Below, one piece after another: positions 9,192 through 17,215 of a stretch of DNA of 64,000 bases. The stretch spans positions 310,001 to 374,000 of the forward strand of contig NZ_CP094494.1 in NCBI RefSeq assembly GCF_022810765.1, written 5' to 3'. This DNA comes from Winogradskyella sp. MH6. Lineage in GTDB: Bacteria; Bacteroidota; Bacteroidia; Flavobacteriales; Flavobacteriaceae. Each line of letters opens with the position of its first letter. Position 1 is the stretch's first letter. The notes beneath the pieces were generated by a model that was not told the DNA's origin, made no database searches, and saw only the letters and a program-made list of their open reading frames with translations. Position numbers and translations under genes: made by a program.

Positions 9192-10565
9192 TTAATATTT
9201 AAATCCTAGTTTATCCAAACCAACTTTGACATCTTTATTTTGCATAAATAACTTCCACAACAATCCTGTTCTGTAATTTTCTATCATAACCGGAATAGGT
9301 CCTTGGTCTATAGCCAAATATCTTGGCAAATACCAATTATACTCTAAACTAAAAGCGTCGTATGGACCATATTTTCCAACCAAACTATCATGATTTTTAT
9401 AAATATTTTCCAGAACATTCATACTCGCTTTTGGTGTATATGGAAAGGAGGATAACGCTGCAGTGGGAGAAACAACACCACGATCATCACCAGGTCTATG
9501 ACCAGCATAACCTTTCATAGAATAACTTGAGGTAAAACCCCAAAGACTATCACCATATCCCTTATAATTTTTAGGATTATCGATTGCATATTTATGGTGA
9601 ATCTTAGCGTGATTTTGAGTCAGCTCCCAATAATCAGCGTATTGATCCGAAAGTCCTTTGGGGTTTAGGCCCAAATAAGAATAATGCGCCCAAAATAAAG
9701 GCCCTATTGGTGCATCACTATGCTCATAATAATCCAAAACCAATGCTTCATCATAATATGATTTGTCTGAAACAATTTCTCCATCTCTTGCCCATCCCTT
9801 TTCGTATACTTCTTTTGTAATTGGATACGTTGGTGATGATGCAGCAAGAACGTACATAATGAGACATTCGTTATATCCTCCAACAGGAAAATTCATTTCC
9901 CATTCATATTCTGGTGACCAGTGCCAATACAATACATCTTCACCCCCTTTGGTATACCAACTCCACTCTACTTCTCTCCATAGTTTATCAATTTTGGCTA
10001 CTAATTCTTTTTCTTGTTCGTTTCCGTTTTTAAAATATTCAGCAACGGTCAATAAACCTTGTACTAAGAATGCAGTTTCAACTAAATCACCTCCGTTATC
10101 CTTTTTACCAAATGGATACATTTTGCCTGTTTCACCATCTATCCAATGCGACCATGCTCCATGAAAACGATCAGCTTTTTCTAAAAAATTTACAATTTTA
10201 GTATATCTATTGAAAGCTTCTTCTCTTGAAATCCAACCACGCTCAACTCCAACTAAAATGGCCATGAGTCCAAAACCACTCCCACCAGTTGTGACTGTAT
10301 TTTTTGGCGATGTTGGATACGCATCATCCATATGCAAACGTTCTCTAGCCAAACCAGAATTAGGCTCAGCACCATCCCAAAAGTAATTGAACGTTTGGTA
10401 TTGTATGGTATCTAATAATGCACTTTCTGATAAGTCTGCATACCTATGTTTTACAGCTGCACTATTATTAACTTTATTTTGATCTTCTTTTTGGTTATTA
10501 GATTTACAGCATATTAAAATGCATCCTATAACCATCAAAAAAAGTATTTTATGGAATTTTTTCAT
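9192..10565 (-). CDS. GH144-type glycoamylase-like lipoprotein (copy 2)
   Basis: A 457-residue lipoprotein (CILICC lipobox). It has the same motif order as the neighbouring copy: TFNYFWDGAE, VTTGGSGFGLMAI, RFHGAWSHWIDG, and AIDQGPIPVMIENYRTGLLW near the end. The long conserved stretches between the two copies indicate a tandem gene duplication followed by divergence. In such pairs one enzyme may be endo-acting and the other may release disaccharides; the sequence alone does not say which. A 110-base spacer separates it from the LamG gene upstream in transcription order. Confidence 0.85.
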   Translation of the reverse strand: MKKFHKILFLMVIGCILICCKSNNQKEDQNKVNNSAAVKHRYADLSESALLDTIQYQTFNYFWDGAEPNSGLARERLHMDDAYPTSPKNTVTTGGSGFGLMAILVGVERGWISREEAFNRYTKIVNFLEKADRFHGAWSHWIDGETGKMYPFGKKDNGGDLVETAFLVQGLLTVAEYFKNGNEQEKELVAKIDKLWREVEWSWYTKGGEDVLYWHWSPEYEWEMNFPVGGYNECLIMYVLAASSPTYPITKEVYEKGWARDGEIVSDKSYYDEALVLDYYEHSDAPIGPLFWAHYSYLGLNPKGLSDQYADYWELTQNHAKIHHKYAIDNPKNYKGYGDSLWGFTSSYSMKGYAGHRPGDDRGVVSPTAALSSFPYTPKASMNVLENIYKNHDSLVGKYGPYDAFSLEYNWYLPRYLAIDQGPIPVMIENYRTGLLWKLFMQNKDVKVGLDKLGFKY

Positions 10566-10675
10566 TTAAAATTTGCGTAAGAATTTAGCGGCATTTTAGA
10601 AAAATGCCGCTAAAAATTTGAAATAAGGATAATTAAAAAATTTAGACTTAAACCAATTAATTAAAATATGAAATT

Positions 10676-12385
10676 TTAAAGCATATCCTGTATTTCTGCT
10701 TGTGTTAAAGCAACATTGTATAATCTTAATTCGTCAAATGCACTTAAATCAGATAAGTGATTCCAATAACTAAACGTTGGACCACCAGCACCAATTACTA
10801 TTTCACTACAACCTGTCCAATCTACACTAGTTGCAAATGTTGATGACAATTGCTCTACACCGTTGAAATAGATTTTACTTTCTGTAGCCGAAACTGTAAG
10901 TGCGATATGAACCCATTCGCCAGCAGTTACATCGATAACACCACCATCATTCCAACTCTCACCACCACCAATACCAACATTGGCTTTTATTCTCTGTTCA
11001 GTAGCACTTCCTTCTCTAAATAATCTAAAGCCTTGGAATCTGTCATCAGCATCATCACCTACTGTTAAAATACCAGATCTATCTGGTGTAGAATCAACTT
11101 TATACCAAAACGTAGCACTAAAAGAATCTGTTCCGAATAAGCCATCAATCGGGAAAGTTAAATAAGAATCGGCAGCGCCCATGTAAGCATCAGAACCTTG
11201 ATAACTCTCACCTGCGAAACCTGGTGCACCAACCTCTGTTGGCATGTTTAAGCTGATTAACTCTGTGTATGACCCATCAAAAGGCATATAAAAAGTTTCA
11301 CCATTATACATTGGTTCGTATGGATTAGTTACATTGATCATGTTTTGCACTTCAGCTTGAGAAAGTGTTGTATTAAATAATCTTAGTTCATCCATTGCAC
11401 TATCATCAGATAAGTGGTTCCAATAATCAAATGTTGGTCCACCAGAGCCAATATGAATTTCAGTACAACCTGTCCAATCTATAGCATTAGCAGGCGAGCC
11501 TGTGTTTACTGCCACACCATTAAGGTAGATTACTGTTTGAGTTGGTGAAATAGTAAATGCTACGTGAACCCACTCACCAGCAGCTACATCAATTAATCCA
11601 CCATCGTTCCAGCTTTCGCCATCACCTGTTCCTACATTGAGTTTTATTCTTTGTTCTGCCGAATTACCTTCTCTGAATAATCTAAAACCTTGTAACCTAT
11701 CATCAGCATTATCTCCTACCGTTAATATACCAGATCTGTCTGGAGTTGCATTGACTTTGTACCAAAATGCACCACTCATATTTGCACCAAACATTAAATC
11801 GTCTATTGGGAATGTTAGATAAGAATCTTCAGTTGCTCTAAACGCATTAGAACCTGCAAATGCTTCACCTGCAAAATCAGGTGTTCCTACTTCACCAGCA
11901 TCAGTTATTGATAATAATTCTGTGTAAGTTCCGTCAAATGGCATATAAAAAACTTCACCAGGAAATATTGCTTCGTAAGGTGGTGCTTTAGAAAAATTAA
12001 CTGTAGCACTAGTAGAGTTACCTGCTAAATCTGTACCTGTTACTATTAAAACATGATCTCCACTTGTTAAACTATCATAAGTAAACTCTTCATTTACTAT
12101 TCTATAGTCCAAAAACGTATTATAAGACGCTATTTGTACTCCATCTAGTGTTACGACTATGGTATTAACTTCTATGTCATCTTCTACTCTGAATGAAATG
12201 TCAACTGGTACTACCAATTCAAGACCTGTAATCTCAGTTCCTTCTGTAGGATAAATAATTTCTACAGTTGGAGCTCCTGAATCTGATCCTGGATCTACTT
12301 CTGTAATAGGATCAATGCCTTCATCACATGATACCACAAACAGTATCATGAAAATTCCTAAAATTTTTATTATTGTTTTTTTCAT
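10676..12385 (-). CDS. Double-LamG surface glycan-binding lipoprotein in the SusE/F position
   Basis: I start at the ATG at 12385 (MKKTIIKILG) because an in-frame ATG at 12421 would overlap the SusD end and lacks a signal-like N-terminus. This gives 569 residues. A lipoprotein signal (Cys after FVVS) and an acidic linker are followed by an Ig-like domain (about 40-135) and two tandem concanavalin-like LamG domains of about 219 residues each. The two copies share long segments such as DRSGILTVGD, RLFREG and AGEWVH. No catalytic motif is visible. Placed directly after SusD, it fits a surface glycan-binding protein that helps capture substrate. Confidence 0.85.
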   Translation of the reverse strand: MKKTIIKILGIFMILFVVSCDEGIDPITEVDPGSDSGAPTVEIIYPTEGTEITGLELVVPVDISFRVEDDIEVNTIVVTLDGVQIASYNTFLDYRIVNEEFTYDSLTSGDHVLIVTGTDLAGNSTSATVNFSKAPPYEAIFPGEVFYMPFDGTYTELLSITDAGEVGTPDFAGEAFAGSNAFRATEDSYLTFPIDDLMFGANMSGAFWYKVNATPDRSGILTVGDNADDRLQGFRLFREGNSAEQRIKLNVGTGDGESWNDGGLIDVAAGEWVHVAFTISPTQTVIYLNGVAVNTGSPANAIDWTGCTEIHIGSGGPTFDYWNHLSDDSAMDELRLFNTTLSQAEVQNMINVTNPYEPMYNGETFYMPFDGSYTELISLNMPTEVGAPGFAGESYQGSDAYMGAADSYLTFPIDGLFGTDSFSATFWYKVDSTPDRSGILTVGDDADDRFQGFRLFREGSATEQRIKANVGIGGGESWNDGGVIDVTAGEWVHIALTVSATESKIYFNGVEQLSSTFATSVDWTGCSEIVIGAGGPTFSYWNHLSDLSAFDELRLYNVALTQAEIQDML

Positions 12386-12395
12386 AACTTCTTTT

Positions 12396-13928
12396 TTATT
12401 GTTGTGATTGATAGTAATCATTAAGAATATAGCTTTGATCTAACTGAGCTTGTGGATAAGGTAAAAATGCTTTATCCATGTTGAATGTTCTTCCGTCGTA
12501 ACTAAGTTCTCCTGTTTCACCTAATCTAATCATATCATAATATCTAATTCCCCATTCCATAGCTAACTCAGCAAATTTTTCATCCATAACTTGCTCACTA
12601 GTCACGCCAGAAAGTGTTCCTAAACCTGCTCTTAATCTCACAGTATTTACAGCACTGTCTGCAGTACCAGCAGTACCAGACGCTCCTCTTGTTAGTGCTT
12701 CTGCATACATTAACAATACTTCTGCATATCTAATAACAGTATAATTCTTATTAGTACCATAAGAGGTTCTACCTTCAGTTAATTGATTTGATGGAAGATA
12801 ATGCTTACCGCTTGCAAAATAAGCTCTAGAGTAGTCATTAATTACATCTCCATCTCTAGTTGTATTAGATATCCAAGCAGGTAAAGTTGCATAATCTGGA
12901 TCTGTTTGCAATTCCGCTATTCCTCTATCAGTAAATAACACACTTGTTTCTAACCTCACTGTTTCACCTCTGTCTATCATAAATTTGATAAACTTAAAAC
13001 TTGGCTCATAAAATCCCCATCCACTTGTAGCTTCTGGAACAGCTGCTGACCAGTTTTGAGGACCATAGAATGCAAATAAGTGAGCTACATTTTCACCTGA
13101 AGATTGCCCGAAATCTGAATATTGTATTTCCCAAATATTTTCATTTGCTAGTTTACCAGGAATCTTGAATAATTCGTAGTAATCATCATATAATTGAAAC
13201 TTACTAGAATTAATTATTTCGCCCGCAGCATCAGCTACATTTTGATAATTTTCAACCTCTAAATTTGCTATAGCCTTTACAGCTAATGCTGTATATTTTG
13301 TTATACCACCTGGCAAATCAGATCTTAAATTAGGAGCCACATCTAATAAATTAGGTATTGCTTCATCCATTTCATCAGATATCCACATCATTAATTCATC
13401 TTTTGGAAGTACCTCGATTTGAGTTTGATCGGTTGTTTGAATTCTGTAAACATCCCCAAAAACTCTAGATAACTGTAGTGTTATATAACCTCTTAACACC
13501 TTGCATTCAGCCTGGTATTGATCTATTAAATCAGAATCTACACCTCCAGCTCTAAATCTCTCTAAGGATTCTATCTGAGATGTTATCTGTAATATGTCTT
13601 GAGACCAATTCTCAAAAAACACATTATACATCCAATAACTATTATCGTAAATAAAGTTATCCGTATCAGCAAAACCTTGTTGATCACCTAATCCACCTGC
13701 ATTAACATCATCTCCTCTGACTGAAATAAGCGGTATTTGTTCCCAACCCACATTCTGAAACTTCTCATAGGCGCCAACAAGTGCTCCAAAAGCTTGTTCT
13801 TCACTACTGTAATCTATCTCGTCTTGCAGTACTACAAGTTCTTGTTCTTCGTCTAATTTATTGTTGCAATTGAATAGCAAAACAGGTAAAATTAGAACAA
13901 TCAATTTTAAATTAAATATATATCTCAT
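12396..13928 (-). CDS. SusD/RagB-family nutrient-binding outer-membrane lipoprotein
   Basis: A 510-residue lipoprotein (Cys after VLLFN) with the SusD fold. It has N-terminal TPR-like helices, a DDYYELFKIPGK segment, the late motif VIRYAEVLLMYAEAL, and a C-terminal YPQAQLDQSYILNDY region. SusD proteins sit as a lid on the SusC transporter and bind incoming oligosaccharide. The gene follows susC by 11 bases and precedes the LamG gene by 10, so the three form one transcription unit. Full length for the family. Confidence 0.95.
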   Translation of the reverse strand: MRYIFNLKLIVLILPVLLFNCNNKLDEEQELVVLQDEIDYSSEEQAFGALVGAYEKFQNVGWEQIPLISVRGDDVNAGGLGDQQGFADTDNFIYDNSYWMYNVFFENWSQDILQITSQIESLERFRAGGVDSDLIDQYQAECKVLRGYITLQLSRVFGDVYRIQTTDQTQIEVLPKDELMMWISDEMDEAIPNLLDVAPNLRSDLPGGITKYTALAVKAIANLEVENYQNVADAAGEIINSSKFQLYDDYYELFKIPGKLANENIWEIQYSDFGQSSGENVAHLFAFYGPQNWSAAVPEATSGWGFYEPSFKFIKFMIDRGETVRLETSVLFTDRGIAELQTDPDYATLPAWISNTTRDGDVINDYSRAYFASGKHYLPSNQLTEGRTSYGTNKNYTVIRYAEVLLMYAEALTRGASGTAGTADSAVNTVRLRAGLGTLSGVTSEQVMDEKFAELAMEWGIRYYDMIRLGETGELSYDGRTFNMDKAFLPYPQAQLDQSYILNDYYQSQQ

Positions 13929-13939
13929 AGCTTGTTATT

Positions 13940-16900
13940 TTATAATTTAACTGAAACACCTAAGCTGTATACTGAAGGTACCGGATAAGTCTGTGTATCT
14001 CTTCCGTCAAAACCAACTTCTGGGTTAAAACCGTTGTAACCTTTTGTCCATAAAAATGGTCTATCTGCCGTAAGCGTAAAACGCATTTCTGGAAGTTTAT
14101 CTTCTTTTAATGTATAAGCTATCTGAATGTTTTGAATTCTGAAGAAATCGCCATCTTGTAAAAAGAATTTGGACAATCTTTGATTCCATAGGTTTCTATA
14201 ACCTTCAGATGATGGAAATGCATTTGTTGTGCCTTCACCATGCCATCTGTTAATGGCCAACTCAGCGTCTATATTACGTCCTTGGGTTCTGATAACCTCC
14301 ATTCTGTTTGTGTTTAGAATTTTATTACCACCTTGACCATAGAACGACACATTTAACTCAAGGTTTTTGTAGTTTACACCCAAGCTACCACCATAATAGT
14401 GAGTTGGTACAGGAGATCCTAAATATGCTCTATCATTGGCATCTAGAATACCGTCATTATTAATATCTCTATATCTAAAATAGCCTGGCTCTACATTAAC
14501 ACCATCAGATATTGCAGCCTGAGCAACAGGATCTGCTGCAATTTCTGCATCGTTTTGGTATACACCATCAATTTGATATCCATAGAACACATTAATTGGT
14601 TGTCCTACAACTAATCTTTGACGTGCTTCAGCAGTTCCTCTATTAATATAAGGCTGACCTTCTAAATCTGTTATCTCGTTGTCTATGGTACTAAAATTAC
14701 CTGATATAGTGTAACCCCAATTCTCAGAAATATTATCTCTCCATGTTGCTGCTAATTCTATACCTCTATTTCTAACAGCTCCCACATTTTGCAAACTTGT
14801 CTCAGTACCTACGATAGGCAATACAGGTATCACTAAGTTATCTGTATTTTTAACAAAATAATCTGCCTCTAGAGATAATCTATTATTAAACATATAAGCG
14901 GATAAACCAATGTTTGTCTCTTCTGTAAACTCCCAATCTATATCATCGGCAACTGTTGAAAATTGAAATCCGTTATAGAATGTATCGTTAAATACAGTAG
15001 ATACAGTTGATGCTGAAATTGGTATACTTGGAGCCACAGCATTGTTACCCAATCTTCCCCATCCTGCTCTCAACTTAAGATAATCTATAAAATCTACATT
15101 TTGCATAAATGGTTCTTTAGACACTTCCCAACCTAAACCAAATGCTGGTAAATACACGTATTTCTGCTCATATCTATTACTACCTTCTGCTCTGAATGTA
15201 GCGTATGCCAAATATTTATCTTTGTATTTATATTGAGCTCTCCCGAAATAAGAGAAACCATAGAATCTGTTTCCTCCATCATAAGAAGTTCTACTGTCTT
15301 CAGCTGTATTAGAAATATACCAAGTCTTGTCATTATTTCTAACAAACGCACCACTCGGATCAAAATTACCACTAGCACCAAAGCTTCTGTAATAATCATC
15401 TCTGAATGACATACCTGCCATTAACGTTAAATCGTGTTCACCAAAAACATTAGAATATGTTAAAGTATTGTCCCATATGTAATTTTCTGTAACACCATTA
15501 TTTCTAGTTATGGATGACTGATCTACAGATCTCTGGTAGTCATCAGTAACATAGTATGGTAATAAAACAATACGTTCGTTTGTACCAAGGTAGTTATAAG
15601 ATAAATTAGACCTTAAGTTTAAATGATCTGGAATAATTTTAAAATCTGCATAGAAATTAGCTGTTGTTCTTCTACGCTCACCTCTTCTATCAGAGTTATC
15701 CATTAATGGGAAAGGGTTCTGAGAACCTCTATATCCTATTTCTCTTGCATCTGAATAAGGTAAAGGGTCTGCATCAGTAAAATTACTATCAAAAACAGGT
15801 AAGATTGGTACTGCATAATATGTTAATTGCCAAGCTGAACCCTCATCATCATATTTAACTGCATTACTAAAAAGAACGTTACCTCCAACATTTAGCCAAT
15901 CATTAGCTTTAGCATCTACACGAGCTCTTAAGTTGAAACGCTCGTAGCTGTTTTTCATATCTAAAATACCTTCTTGAAAAAAGAAGTTTCCTCCCAGTGA
16001 ATAAGAAATATTCTCTGACCCACCATTAATTTGAAGATCGTAATTTTCAATTTCAGCATCTCTTAACACTTCATCATACCAATCTGTATTAACGTTTGGT
16101 ATATTAGGATTTACCCTACTTCTACCAAATCTTTGCATAGCTTGTTCTACACTTGAAATTTCTGATGCTGAACCAGATTCCATGGCAAATGTCACAAACT
16201 GCTCAGCATTAGCCATCTTCAAGATGTTTTGTGCTCTCTGAACACCATAATATGTTGAAAAAGTAACCTCCGCTTTTTTGTTAAACTTACCACCTTTTGT
16301 CGTTATAAGAACAACACCATTAGCAGCCTTAACACCATAAATAGCAGAAGCTGAAGCATCTTTTAAAATTGACACAGATTCTATCTCACTAGAGTTTAAG
16401 AAATCTATATTGTCGTAGAACATTCCATCTACAACAAATAATGGAGAAGAATCTCCACTCAATGAATTTGTACCACGAATTAAAATTTGAGGAGTTTCAC
16501 CTGGCGAACCCAAACTACTGATTTGAACACCAGCAACTTTACCCTGAAAGCCCTGAACCACTTGGGCTGAAGGCGTCTTAGCTAATTCTTCTGGTTTAAT
16601 CGTTGCGATTGCACTTGTTAAATCTGCCTTTTTCTGTGTACCGTATCCAACAACTACAACTTCATTTAATGACTCTACATCATCTTCTAAAGTTACATTA
16701 AGAGTAGTTTGGTTAGTTATAACTATACTTTGCGTCTTAAAACCAATATAGCTAAAACTTAATTTCTGGCCACTTTGTACATTAATGGAATATTTACCGT
16801 CAAAATCTGTAGACACTCCCTTTGAAGTACCTTCTACAATTACACTTACACCAGGCAATGGCATACCATCACTTGCTGAAGTTACAACACCACTTACCTC

Positions 16901-16966
16901 TATTTGTTGACTCCATGAAATTAGAGAGACAAATAAAAGTAATATTAAACTGAATTTAGTTTTCAT
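13940..16966 (-). CDS. SusC/RagA-family TonB-linked outer-membrane transporter
   Basis: A 1008-residue transporter. The signal peptide ends near residue 19 (SLISWSQ). A carboxypeptidase-D regulatory-like domain follows (about 21-100), then the SusC signature EVVVVGYGTQKKADLTSAI, the plug (about 115-220) and a beta-barrel ending LGVSVKL. It imports oligosaccharides across the outer membrane using TonB energy, partnered with the SusD that follows 11 bases later. It has no extended sigma/anti-sigma signalling domain, which fits control by the propeller regulator just upstream. The 249-base leader holds repeated TGACGTAG motifs. Confidence 0.96.
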   Translation of the reverse strand: MKTKFSLILLLFVSLISWSQQIEVSGVVTSASDGMPLPGVSVIVEGTSKGVSTDFDGKYSINVQSGQKLSFSYIGFKTQSIVITNQTTLNVTLEDDVESLNEVVVVGYGTQKKADLTSAIATIKPEELAKTPSAQVVQGFQGKVAGVQISSLGSPGETPQILIRGTNSLSGDSSPLFVVDGMFYDNIDFLNSSEIESVSILKDASASAIYGVKAANGVVLITTKGGKFNKKAEVTFSTYYGVQRAQNILKMANAEQFVTFAMESGSASEISSVEQAMQRFGRSRVNPNIPNVNTDWYDEVLRDAEIENYDLQINGGSENISYSLGGNFFFQEGILDMKNSYERFNLRARVDAKANDWLNVGGNVLFSNAVKYDDEGSAWQLTYYAVPILPVFDSNFTDADPLPYSDAREIGYRGSQNPFPLMDNSDRRGERRRTTANFYADFKIIPDHLNLRSNLSYNYLGTNERIVLLPYYVTDDYQRSVDQSSITRNNGVTENYIWDNTLTYSNVFGEHDLTLMAGMSFRDDYYRSFGASGNFDPSGAFVRNNDKTWYISNTAEDSRTSYDGGNRFYGFSYFGRAQYKYKDKYLAYATFRAEGSNRYEQKYVYLPAFGLGWEVSKEPFMQNVDFIDYLKLRAGWGRLGNNAVAPSIPISASTVSTVFNDTFYNGFQFSTVADDIDWEFTEETNIGLSAYMFNNRLSLEADYFVKNTDNLVIPVLPIVGTETSLQNVGAVRNRGIELAATWRDNISENWGYTISGNFSTIDNEITDLEGQPYINRGTAEARQRLVVGQPINVFYGYQIDGVYQNDAEIAADPVAQAAISDGVNVEPGYFRYRDINNDGILDANDRAYLGSPVPTHYYGGSLGVNYKNLELNVSFYGQGGNKILNTNRMEVIRTQGRNIDAELAINRWHGEGTTNAFPSSEGYRNLWNQRLSKFFLQDGDFFRIQNIQIAYTLKEDKLPEMRFTLTADRPFLWTKGYNGFNPEVGFDGRDTQTYPVPSVYSLGVSVKL

Positions 16967-17107
16967 ACATTAACATTTAGATTGAAATAGTTAGTTTTTT
17001 CTAAATCTAAAGTTAAAACGTTAACCTTAATTTAACATGTGGACTAATTACATTTTAATTACGCCAATAAATATTAAAGACCTTAAAATGCGCTTAAAAT
17101 CGGAATT

Positions 17108-17181
17108 TGACGTAGTTTAAATATAAACGAAAACGTTGTAAAATCTTAAAATTTTAACTAAGTGACGTAGTAATGACGTAG
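17108..17181. promoter_or_regulatory. Three TGACGTAG direct repeats upstream of susC
   Basis: TGACGTAG occurs exactly at 17108-17115, 17163-17170 and 17174-17181. The last two form a perfect 11-base tandem (TGACGTAGTAA twice, 17163-17184). The first lies 55 bases from the second, five times the same period. They sit between the regulator's stop and the susC start, where an activator site would be expected. No clean TAnnTTTG promoter element is visible beside them. Binding by the adjacent LuxR-type regulator is an inference. Confidence 0.5.
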
Positions 17182-17215
17182 TAAGAAATGTCAAATCGAC
17201 AACTTTAAGCAGCTA

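Noticed and set aside
7830..10565. Starch-type glucoamylase (GH15)
   Set aside because: The motifs are those of the PF10091/GH144 group, not GH15; the old glucoamylase name comes from early domain naming.
10980..11822. Two similar plus-strand open frames (10980-11165 and 11637-11822) as a repeated gene
   Set aside because: They are antisense shadows of the duplicated LamG domains; their likeness only reflects that duplication.
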